Shown here piece by piece: positions 8,469 through 17,750 of a stretch of 23,304 nucleotides of DNA (its first letter is position 1; every line of letters starts with the position of its first letter). The notes beneath the pieces were generated by a model. The model was given only the letters and a program-made list of their open reading frames with translations. It did not search any database and had not been told where the DNA came from. The stretch is from a virus. The translations under genes and the position numbers were made by a program. The stretch covers positions 1-23,304 of the IMG/VR virus record IMGVR_UViG_3300043786_000519, one strand, 5' to 3'.

Positions 8469-9269
8469 ATGGCAAAAAATTTATTGCAGCAGGTAATGCT
8501 AAAGGCAGAAGATAAAGTAAAGAAGTCATTTCTTGACACGCAGGCTTTAATTGATAAAATTAATTACGGCTATATCGCCAAGCGTGAGTCAAAATTTGCT
8601 AAGAAAAATTCTTTCGCCCCAAGCACAATTGCGTACTCGCATGGTGAGTGTCCAAGATATTGGTACTTAGCATTTGAGGGTGCAACATTTGAGGATAATA
8701 CAGACCCTTATGGTGGTGCAAACATGACTGCTGGAACAAAATCTCACGAAAGAATTCAGCAAGCAATGGCAGACGCTGGAATACTTAAAGACTCTGAGTT
8801 TAAGATTACTTGGAATGATCCGCCCATATTTGGTTTTGGAGATGTGCTTCTTGACTGGGGCGGAGAAGATCTTCTTGGAGAAATTAAAACAATGCCAAAC
8901 GAGGGCTTTGAGTACCGCAAAGCAAGCGGTAAACCAAAGCTTGGTCATCTTGTTCAGCTTTTAATATATATGAGAATATTAAACAAAACCAAAGCGGTAT
9001 TAATTTATGAGAACAAAAATAATCACGATCTGCTTGTTATACCAGTAGAAATAAATGATTATTACATTAAGTGGGTAAGTCAGACATTTGAGTGGATGAA
9101 AGAGGTTCGTAAAGCCTGGGAAGACAAAAGGCTCCCAGAAAAGAACTATAGGTCCAACTCAAAGATTTGCAAGACATGTCCTTTAAGGGCAACTTGTGAC
9201 GAAGCTGGCAAGGGAGATATAAAGATTAGGTCCCTGGAGCCACTAAATGAAGAATTGTCAATGGTGTAA
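8469..9269 (+). CDS. Cas4/RecB-like Fe-S exonuclease (PD-(D/E)XK)
   Basis: DNA exonuclease of 266 residues with all RecB-family motifs: H93 in GTKSHERIQ, D125 in FGFGDVLLDW, E138-I-K140 in LLGEIKT, and Q163 with Y167 in HLVQLLIYM. Four cysteines in the Cas4/AddB arrangement are present, C61 in GECPRYWYL and C234, C237 and C243 in CKTCPLRATC, and would hold a 4Fe-4S cluster. In phages such proteins process DNA ends for recombination. No CRISPR array or other cas gene is in the window, so this is a recombination nuclease, not an adaptation protein. It overlaps the next gene by 23 bases. RecA, a RuvC-like resolvase and two further nucleases are encoded nearby, which fits an end-processing and annealing pathway. 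Confidence 0.88.
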   Translation: MAKNLLQQVMLKAEDKVKKSFLDTQALIDKINYGYIAKRESKFAKKNSFAPSTIAYSHGECPRYWYLAFEGATFEDNTDPYGGANMTAGTKSHERIQQAMADAGILKDSEFKITWNDPPIFGFGDVLLDWGGEDLLGEIKTMPNEGFEYRKASGKPKLGHLVQLLIYMRILNKTKAVLIYENKNNHDLLVIPVEINDYYIKWVSQTFEWMKEVRKAWEDKRLPEKNYRSNSKICKTCPLRATCDEAGKGDIKIRSLEPLNEELSMV

Positions 9270-9546
9270 TACTCCGTTTGAAACTAAGGTTAAGTATCAG
9301 ATTTATTGCTCGCCTGAGTGTAGAGAAGAGGCTACTAAGGAAAAGGTGGCAGAAAGATATGCGATTGTTAGAAGAAAAAAGATGCACCAAAAGACAAGAT
9401 ATTGCAAAAATTGCAAAACTAAATTGTCTGCATATAATGATGAAATTCTATGCGACAGCTGTCTAGTAAATCCAAATGATGTCAGCAAGGCTTTAAAGGA
9501 AATAAAAGGAATGGCAAATGGTAAAGATAAGCAGCCTGACCAATAG
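9247..9546 (+). CDS. double zinc-ribbon DNA-binding-type protein
   Basis: A 99-residue basic protein with two Cys4 clusters. The first is C4-Q-W-C7 with C21 and C25 (YCSPEC), an arrangement like the treble-clef YgiT/FCS-type fingers. The second is C53-K-N-C56 with C70 and C73 (LCDSC). A highly basic helix between them (VAERYAIVRRKKMHQKTRY) suggests binding to nucleic acid. The ATG lies inside the end of the Cas4-like gene and the gene overlaps the ruvC-like gene by 29 bases. The function is unknown; a regulator or nuclease accessory factor fits the neighbours, but nothing in the sequence decides between them. Confidence 0.7.
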   Translation: MKNCQWCNTPFETKVKYQIYCSPECREEATKEKVAERYAIVRRKKMHQKTRYCKNCKTKLSAYNDEILCDSCLVNPNDVSKALKEIKGMANGKDKQPDQ

Positions 9547-10099
9547 GCCAACAAGCATTTGCTCTATAGATGCAAGCACAAATAATTTTGCATTTGCTAT
9601 TTTTAAAGATGGTAATTTAATGTCATTTGGTAAAATAAAATTTGAGGGAATAAATACATACCAAAAAATTAAAGATTCTGCCAGAAAGTCAGTTGCCTTC
9701 TTTGAGAAATTTAAAGATCAGATTGATGCCATCGTAATAGAACATACTATTTATTTAAACAGCCCAAAGACAGCAGCAGACCTAGCCCTAATCCAAGGAG
9801 CGTTGCTTGGTGCAGCGGCTCAAAATGGAATTAAACTTTCTGGTTCTATTAATCCAATTGCTTGGCAGACTTACATTGGTAATGGCAAACTGACAAAAGA
9901 CGCAAAAGTTTTGATTAGAAAAACAAATCCAGGTAAGTCAGAGTCTTGGTATAAACAGCACGAGCGTGAGATCAGAAAACAAAAAACAATTAATTTTGTT
10001 AATATTAATTATGATATTGACATAGATGATAATGATGTTGCAGATGCTATAGGCGTTGGTCATTATGCCATAGGCAACTGGGAGAGGATTGACAAATAA
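9518..10099 (+). CDS. RuvC-like Holliday junction resolvase
   Basis: RNase-H-fold endonuclease of 193 residues. The catalytic acids are placed as in RuvC: D18 in CSIDAST on the first strand, E75 in IVIEHT, and D173 and D176 in DNDVADAIGVG near the C-terminus. The WQTYIGNGKLTKDAK segment resembles the region before the last helix in RuvC. It would resolve or debranch recombination and replication intermediates before packaging. The ATG at 9518 is preceded by AAAGGA and overlaps the upstream gene; the first 12 or so residues are not conserved in type, so a start further in cannot be ruled out. It is followed after one base by a small helix-turn-helix gene. Confidence 0.82.
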   Translation: MVKISSLTNRPTSICSIDASTNNFAFAIFKDGNLMSFGKIKFEGINTYQKIKDSARKSVAFFEKFKDQIDAIVIEHTIYLNSPKTAADLALIQGALLGAAAQNGIKLSGSINPIAWQTYIGNGKLTKDAKVLIRKTNPGKSESWYKQHEREIRKQKTINFVNINYDIDIDDNDVADAIGVGHYAIGNWERIDK

Positions 10100-10100
10100 G

Positions 10101-10259
10101 ATGGGGTCTGCTAAACTATATACAAATGAATTGTGGCTTAAGAAAAGATACCACATGGATAAAAAAACACCAGAAGAAATTGCAAAGGAGTGCGGGGTAA
10201 GCGTAGAAACAATTTATGTATACCTTGCAAAATTTGGATTAAGAAAGTCACGCAGATGA
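10101..10259 (+). CDS. small helix-turn-helix protein (52 residues)
   Basis: A short gene that length cut-offs easily miss. It starts with ATG one base after the ruvC-like stop and ends with TGA overlapping the ATG of the next gene (ATGA), a typical coupled junction. Residues 22-47 read KTPEEIAKECGVSVETIYVY then LAKFGL, a clear tri-helical helix-turn-helix of the Hin/sigma-region-4 kind. The N-terminal half (ELWLKKRYHMD) and the C-terminus (RKSRR) are basic. No other domain fits in 52 residues. It could be a transcription regulator or a small DNA-bending factor for packaging or resolution. The overlap structure and the coherent HTH make it very probably a real gene. Confidence 0.75.
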   Translation: MGSAKLYTNELWLKKRYHMDKKTPEEIAKECGVSVETIYVYLAKFGLRKSRR

Positions 10260-10528
10260 GTCTACAAACACAAAAAGAAATTGAAAAAGTAACTAAGCAA
10301 GTATCGGATTTGCTAATTGCAAAAAATAAGTCATATGGAGACTCTGCCCTGCACCCTATTCGTGTATTTTCTAAGGCGGATACTGTAGAGCAGCTTTTGG
10401 TTAGGATTGATGATAAGCTGTCTAGGATTCAAAACGGGCATGACTGGCCAGGTGACAATGACATTGAAGACCTAATTGGGTATTTGATTTTGTTAAAAAT
10501 TGCAAAGGACAAAAATGGCAAGGCGTAA
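10256..10528 (+). CDS. Nmad1/DUF1599-like protein
   Basis: A 90-residue protein. The pattern LLIAKNKSYGDSALHP, then RVFSKAD, then RIDDKLSRI, then EDLIGYLILL matches what I know of the DUF1599 family, also called nucleotide modification associated domain 1, an all-helical MazG-like fold found in phages with modified DNA and in unrelated phages. I choose ATG 10256, which overlaps the preceding stop; an upstream GTG at 10190 would add 22 residues encoded inside the HTH gene and is unlikely. Acidic residues in the RIDDK and EDLIGY helices could bind metal and a nucleotide as in MazG-type pyrophosphatases. The substrate is unknown. The gene overlaps the next by 14 bases. Confidence 0.7.
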   Translation: MSLQTQKEIEKVTKQVSDLLIAKNKSYGDSALHPIRVFSKADTVEQLLVRIDDKLSRIQNGHDWPGDNDIEDLIGYLILLKIAKDKNGKA

Positions 10529-10799
10529 AAAGGCAGATGTAAAGCCAACATACTTTGAAACATTGCCAATAGTAACAATTGACGGCTTTGAAATTAATGA
10601 AGGCGATATGATCAAGGTCAAGGGCCAACATGGAGATAGATTTAAGTTTATTGGGCTTACCAAAAATAATTTAACTGGCTCTCAGTGGGTAGATTGTTTT
10701 CAAATTATTGGAGGAGTTGCTTCTACATTTAGGTCTTTTAAAGAGGATCAAATAAAGAGAATTCCTCAACGTGGAAAGAGGAGAAGCCGTGTCAGCTGA
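10515..10799 (+). CDS. small basic phage protein, SH3-like beta fold suspected
   Basis: A 94-residue protein starting at ATG 10515, which has AAAGGA upstream and lies inside the end of the Nmad1-like gene; a start at 10500 is possible but has no better ribosome site. The core, IVTIDGFEINEGDMIKVKGQ then RFKFIGLTKN then WVDCFQIIGG then STFRSFKEDQIKRI, alternates short strands and glycine turns as in a small SH3-like barrel. Both ends are strongly basic (MARRKK and QRGKRRSR). I do not recognise a characterised family. A nucleic-acid-binding accessory role is possible from charge and from its position before the terminase genes, but this is inference. It overlaps terS by 11 bases. Confidence 0.6.
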   Translation: MARRKKADVKPTYFETLPIVTIDGFEINEGDMIKVKGQHGDRFKFIGLTKNNLTGSQWVDCFQIIGGVASTFRSFKEDQIKRIPQRGKRRSRVS

Positions 10800-11319
10800 G
10801 CAAGACCTAATTAATCATTTAGACCAAGTCAATAAGGTTGTTGGAGAGTATTTAAAGGGCAGTGATCCAACTAAAATTTCAAAAGAACTTGCCATACCAA
10901 GACAAACTGTAGTTGCTTATTTAAATGAATGGAAGGCTATGGCTGCAGATAATGCAGCTATTCGTGCACGTGCCAAAGAAGCCCTTGTGGTTGCAGATAC
11001 GCATTATAGCAAGCTAATTGAAAAAGCTTATGAAGTAATTGACGAGGCGACAACCGTTGCAAATCTTCCAGCAAAGACTGCTGCAATTAAGCTTGTTATG
11101 GACCTAGAGTCTAGAAGAATTGATATGCTACAAAAAGCTGGACTGTTAGAAAACAAAGAGCTAGCAGAAGAAATGATTGAGATAGAAAACCGTCAGCAAA
11201 TTCTTATAGGCATATTAAAAGATATTGCTTCAGAGCATCCAGAAGTCAGGGATAAGATTATGAGGAGGCTATCTGATGCCACACGTCCTGGAGAAACAAT
11301 TACGATTGTGAGCCAGTAA
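10789..11319 (+). CDS. terS: terminase small subunit
   Basis: DNA-recognition subunit of the packaging motor, 176 residues from GTG 10789. This start is preferred over 10771 because GAGGAG lies at normal distance before it. An N-terminal helix-turn-helix is visible (DPTKISKELAIPRQTVVAYL, about residues 25-44), followed by long helices that would form the oligomerisation core (RARAKEALVVADTHYSKLIE and onward) and a C-terminal segment that could dock the large subunit. The stop TAA shares its last base with the ATG of terL, so the pair is translationally coupled. Identity rests on the HTH-plus-helical architecture and strict adjacency to terL; small terminases are poorly conserved. Confidence 0.78.
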   Translation: MSAEQDLINHLDQVNKVVGEYLKGSDPTKISKELAIPRQTVVAYLNEWKAMAADNAAIRARAKEALVVADTHYSKLIEKAYEVIDEATTVANLPAKTAAIKLVMDLESRRIDMLQKAGLLENKELAEEMIEIENRQQILIGILKDIASEHPEVRDKIMRRLSDATRPGETITIVSQ

Positions 11320-13100
11320 TGTTTGATGATTTTTTAGAGGCATTGCAAGATAATGTTTTTGAAGAAAAGCCAGTAGATGCAAAGACATTTGTAGAAGGCG
11401 AGCATTATTTAAACCAGCCACCGCTATCAGCTATCCAGTACGATATTGTGGAGGCAATGAGCCAGGTCTATAGAAAACAAGACCTAATAGCCTTGATGGG
11501 CACTGAAAGTGGATCTAGACACTATAATAAATATACCAAAAACGAGATTATACTTCAGCTAGGAAAGGGAAGTGGTAAAGATTTTACGTCAACAGTTGCA
11601 TGTGCTTATATTGTATATAAGCTATTATGTCTTAAAGATCCTGCACGATATTTTGGTAAGCCTAGTGGTGATGCCATTGACATCATTAACGTTGCTATTA
11701 ATGCCCAACAGGCGAAGAATGTTTTCTTTAAAGGATTTAAAACTAAGATTGAGAAGTCCCCTTGGTTCGCTGGTAAGTTTTACGCTAAGGCTGAAAGTAT
11801 TGAATTTGATAAATCTATTACAGTATATTCTGGACACTCGGAAAGAGAATCTCACGAAGGTCTCAACCTTATACTTGCAGTCCTTGACGAAATTTCTGGT
11901 TTTGCCCAGGAAGTTGGCACGGGCAATGATCAGGGTAAAACTGCAGATAATATCTATAAAGCATTCCGTGCATCAGTAGACTCTCGTTTTCCAGATTTGG
12001 GGAAAGTGGCACTACTTTCATTCCCAAGATATCCTGGAGACTTTATCTCCCAAAGATATGATGACGTTATTGCAGAAAAAGATGTAACTACAAAAACTCA
12101 TAAGTTCATAATGAATCCAGATTTGCCAGAAGCACAAGAGGGAAACAGTCTTGAAATTAGCTGGGATGAAGATGAAATTATTAGTTATAAGTATCCAGGA
12201 GTGTTTGCACTAAAAAGACCAACCTGGGTGGTTAATCCAACTAGAAAAATAGATGATTTTAAACTAGCGTTTTATACAGACATGGGTGACGCTATGCAAA
12301 GATTTGCATGCATACCAACATTCTCATCTGACGCATTTTTTAAGCAAAGAGATAAGCTAAAGCAGGCAATGTCAATAAGAAACCCCATTGATAATTTTAG
12401 AAGATTTGAAGAAACGTTTAAGCCAGACCCAGAAAAAATTTATTATGTTCACGCTGACCTTGCACAAAAGCATGACAAGTGTGCTGTTGCAATTGCTCAC
12501 GTAGAAAAATGGGTAAACATTCAAGTTATAAAAGACTACGAACAAATTGCCCCAGTTGTGATTGTAGATGCAGTTGCCTGGTGGGAGCCAAGGGCAGAAG
12601 GTCCAGTAAACTTATCAGAGGTAAAGCAATGGATACAGAATCTAAGAAGGGTTGGATTTAACATAGGAATTGTCTCATTTGACCGCTGGCAATCATTCGA
12701 CATCCAGAATGAGCTAAAGGCTGTAGGCATGAGAACAGATACTGTTTCAGTTGCTAAAAAGCATTATGAAGACATGGCAATGTTGGTATATGAAGACAGA
12801 TTGGTAATGCCATCCATTGATCTTTTATTTGAAGAGCTTACAGAGCTAAAAATTATGCGTGGTAATAGGGTTGACCACCCACGCAAAAAATCAAAGGACT
12901 TAGCAGATGCCGTTTGTGGTGCTATTTATGGTGCAATTTCTCATACTCCAAGAAACCTTAATGAAGAAGTTGAGATTCATACTTTTAGAGATAGGCCAAA
13001 AACAGCACTTGAAATTCAAGATAAAAACGTGATACAATATAGGACCAAACCATCCGAAAAAGATGTTGAGGATTACTTAAATCAGTTTAATTTGTTATAG
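11319..13100 (+). CDS. terL: terminase large subunit
   Basis: Packaging ATPase and nuclease of 593 residues, typical for the family. In the ATPase domain Walker A is LGKGSGKD at 81-88, with Asp where Thr or Ser is usual, and Walker B with the catalytic Glu is AVLDEISGF (D190, E191). In the RNase-H-like nuclease domain the acids are D380 (VHADLAQKHD), D455 (VSFDRW) and D530 (KDLADAVCG). It would cut and translocate phage DNA into the procapsid. No portal gene follows; nrdI comes next, so the structural module is elsewhere. An extended -10-like element lies inside the 3' end at 13030. Identity is secure. Confidence 0.95.
   Translation: MFDDFLEALQDNVFEEKPVDAKTFVEGEHYLNQPPLSAIQYDIVEAMSQVYRKQDLIALMGTESGSRHYNKYTKNEIILQLGKGSGKDFTSTVACAYIVYKLLCLKDPARYFGKPSGDAIDIINVAINAQQAKNVFFKGFKTKIEKSPWFAGKFYAKAESIEFDKSITVYSGHSERESHEGLNLILAVLDEISGFAQEVGTGNDQGKTADNIYKAFRASVDSRFPDLGKVALLSFPRYPGDFISQRYDDVIAEKDVTTKTHKFIMNPDLPEAQEGNSLEISWDEDEIISYKYPGVFALKRPTWVVNPTRKIDDFKLAFYTDMGDAMQRFACIPTFSSDAFFKQRDKLKQAMSIRNPIDNFRRFEETFKPDPEKIYYVHADLAQKHDKCAVAIAHVEKWVNIQVIKDYEQIAPVVIVDAVAWWEPRAEGPVNLSEVKQWIQNLRRVGFNIGIVSFDRWQSFDIQNELKAVGMRTDTVSVAKKHYEDMAMLVYEDRLVMPSIDLLFEELTELKIMRGNRVDHPRKKSKDLADAVCGAIYGAISHTPRNLNEEVEIHTFRDRPKTALEIQDKNVIQYRTKPSEKDVEDYLNQFNLL
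13030..13038 (+). promoter_or_regulatory. possible extended -10 promoter for nrdI-nrdE-nrdF
   Basis: TGATACAAT within the last codons of terL is an extended -10 with one mismatch to TATAAT. It lies about 75 bases before the nrdI start and could give the reductase genes their own promoter. No -35 box is evident, and it lies in coding sequence, so the call is weak. Confidence 0.3.
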
Positions 13101-13111
13101 GAGTGAGAGAA

Positions 13112-13511
13112 TTGTCTTTGCCAATCTCTCTCGTATACTTTTCAAATTATTCTGAAAACACTAAAAGATTTGTAGAAAAGGTAACAGATGCAGGAATTCG
13201 TATTCCAGTTCGTTCTAGCGATGCCATTAGCTTTACTGTGGATGACGAGTACGTCCTTGTTTTACCTACTTATGGTGGCGGAAATGAATCGCCAGCCATC
13301 CCCAAATCAGTAAAATTATTTTTAAACAATTCTCATAATAGAGATTTGTTACGTGGTGTCATTGGAACTGGCAACACAAACTTTGGCGAACACTATTGTA
13401 AGGCAGCAGATATGGTATCTGCTAAAACTGGTGTACCAGTGATTGCCAGGGTAGAGTTATTGGGTACCCCAGAAGATGTAGAAATAATTAAACAAAGGTT
13501 GGAAACATTAT

Positions 13512-13522
<11 letters not shown>
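13112..13522 (+). CDS. nrdI: NrdI, flavodoxin-like activator of class Ib ribonucleotide reductase
   Basis: FMN protein that supplies oxidant for assembly of the NrdF metal-tyrosyl cofactor; 136 residues from TTG 13112. GTG 13103 is in frame but lies in the ribosome site itself; GGAG at 13100-13103 is correctly spaced for the TTG. FMN-loop and family motifs are visible: [17 protein letters not shown] at the first strand, LPTYGGGNE in the 50s loop position, and the NrdI signature [18 protein letters not shown]. The gene overlaps nrdE by 11 bases. The order I-E-F is the usual one for class Ib operons; nrdH, the dedicated redoxin, is absent here. Confidence 0.92.
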
Positions 13523-16588
<3,066 letters not shown>

Positions 16589-16591
16589 TGG

Positions 16592-16620
16592 TTGACAAAA
16601 TAGCAAATATCTGGTAAAAT
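16592..16620 (+). promoter_or_regulatory. strong sigma-70-type promoter for the secreted Ig-like protein
   Basis: TTGACA at 16592-16597, a 17-base spacer and TAAAAT at 16615-16620, with an extended TGG directly before the -10. Predicted transcript start is near 16627, giving a leader of about 60 bases that contains AAGGA before the chosen ATG. It starts three bases after the nrdF stop and is one of the two best promoters in the window. Confidence 0.8.
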
Positions 16621-16686
16621 AGATAGGTTATATAACAGGGTATGGCTAAAAATCATGTCCAAACTACAAAGAAGGAACATATATAT

Positions 16687-17643
16687 ATGACTACAATTAA
16701 GAAGTTGGCTATTGCACTATCTGTAGCCCTTGCTGCAAGCACTCTACCAGTTCTTGCAGCTTCTGCTAATACACAGACACTAACTGTGGCTGGAGTATCT
16801 GCTTCTGGAGGAACAACATCTGCAACAGCAGTTGCTCTTCCAGTGCCAGGCGACACAGTAACAGCATCTAATGCTCTCAGCATTTCTGTTTCTGGAGTTG
16901 TTGCTGGAACGACAGTATCTGCAACTGCTACAAATGCATTTCTACTAACTACTCTAACTGGTGCAACCAATGCATCTGGTTCAGCTGCAGTTACAGTAAA
17001 TGCAAGCACAAGCGGTAGCGTAGAGCTGTTTGTATTTACCAAGACTACTGCAGTTGGTTCTGTTGTAGTTACAGTTGGAAATACTGCTACTACTTACTTT
17101 GTTAGGGGTACTGCTGGAGATGTTGTAAAGGTTGCACTTTCTGCACCAGCATCTGGTCTAGCTGGATCAACCCAGTCAGTAGTTGTATCTGCCTTTGACC
17201 GTTACGACAACGCAAAGGCATCTGGAACAGTAAGCCTAATTGTTAATTCAAATGGTGTAATCACTACGCCAACTGCAACAACTGGTGCTGCTGGTACAGT
17301 TAGCTATGTTGTTACCCTGCCATCCACTGGCTCTCTAGCCGTCACAGCATTTGCTGCTAGCTCTTCTGCTACAGCAGTTATTGCTGTAACACAGCCACGT
17401 AATTTGCAGGCAGAGCTGGACAAAGCACTTGCTGACCTAGCTGCTGAAAAGGCTGCACACGAAGTAACCAAGAATTTGGTAACTTCTATAAGTGCAGAGC
17501 TTGCTGCTGTTAAGTTAGAGCTTGCAACTAGCAAAGACCTTTCTGCAAAGGAAGTTCGTAAGCTAAAGTGGCAGTACAACACACTTGTAAAGAAGTACAA
17601 TGTTGGAAAGCCAAGGGCTGAAAGACTAGCATTTATTAAGTAA
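16687..17643 (+). CDS. Sec-secreted Ig-like (Big-type) protein with C-terminal coiled coil
   Basis: A 318-residue exported protein of unknown role. I choose ATG 16687: AAGGA lies before it and it yields a textbook signal peptide (TTIKK, a hydrophobic core, and a cleavage site after ASA at residue 27). An in-frame ATG at 16642 would put 15 polar residues in front of the signal. The mature part is rich in Ala, Thr, Ser, Val and Gly. Residues around 155-245 resemble an invasin/Big-type Ig domain (VSAFDRYDNAKASGTVSLI, later TGAAGTVSYVVTLPSTGSLAV), with another beta-rich region before it. Residues about 250-300 form a coiled coil (LQAELDKALADLAAEKAAH), and the C-terminus is basic (WQYNTLVKKYNVGKPRAER). 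It has its own promoter and terminator, like a moron. It may coat the host surface; that is inference. Confidence 0.8.
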   Translation: MTTIKKLAIALSVALAASTLPVLAASANTQTLTVAGVSASGGTTSATAVALPVPGDTVTASNALSISVSGVVAGTTVSATATNAFLLTTLTGATNASGSAAVTVNASTSGSVELFVFTKTTAVGSVVVTVGNTATTYFVRGTAGDVVKVALSAPASGLAGSTQSVVVSAFDRYDNAKASGTVSLIVNSNGVITTPTATTGAAGTVSYVVTLPSTGSLAVTAFAASSSATAVIAVTQPRNLQAELDKALADLAAEKAAHEVTKNLVTSISAELAAVKLELATSKDLSAKEVRKLKWQYNTLVKKYNVGKPRAERLAFIK

Positions 17644-17662
17644 TTTCTTACTGAATAATATT

Positions 17663-17700
17663 AAGGGGCATGGATAAAACCGTGCCCCTTTTATTTTTAT
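17663..17700 (+). terminator. intrinsic terminator after the Ig-like gene
   Basis: An 11-base stem, AAGGGGCATGG paired with CCGTGCCCCTT (one G-T wobble), a six-base loop ATAAAA, and a T-rich tail TTATTTTTAT. It ends the strong transcription unit that begins at 16592 and is the only convincing rho-independent terminator in the window. Confidence 0.9.
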
Positions 17701-17709
17701 ATAAACAAG

Positions 17710-17715
17710 TATAAT
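17710..17715 (+). promoter_or_regulatory. possible -10 element before the 705-residue exported protein
   Basis: TATAAT sits between the terminator and the next gene, about 35 bases before its start codon. No good -35 can be seen at the right distance because that position falls in the terminator tail. As transcription from upstream is terminated here, the following genes need a promoter and this is the best candidate. Confidence 0.4.
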
Positions 17716-17750
17716 AATACAAGCATACATTCCAGCTACCCCAATCAGGA

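Noticed and set aside
10190-10255. Upstream GTG extension of the Nmad1-like gene
   Set aside because: It lies inside the 52-residue HTH gene in another frame and adds non-family residues; ATG 10256 overlaps the preceding stop in the usual way.
16642-16686. Upstream ATG for the secreted Ig-like protein
   Set aside because: It would place 15 polar residues before the signal peptide, and the AAGGA ribosome site fits ATG 16687.
16653-17042. Minus-strand open frame opposite the Ig-like gene
   Set aside because: It mirrors the Ala/Val/Thr-biased codons of the plus-strand gene, whose signal peptide, promoter and terminator are clear.
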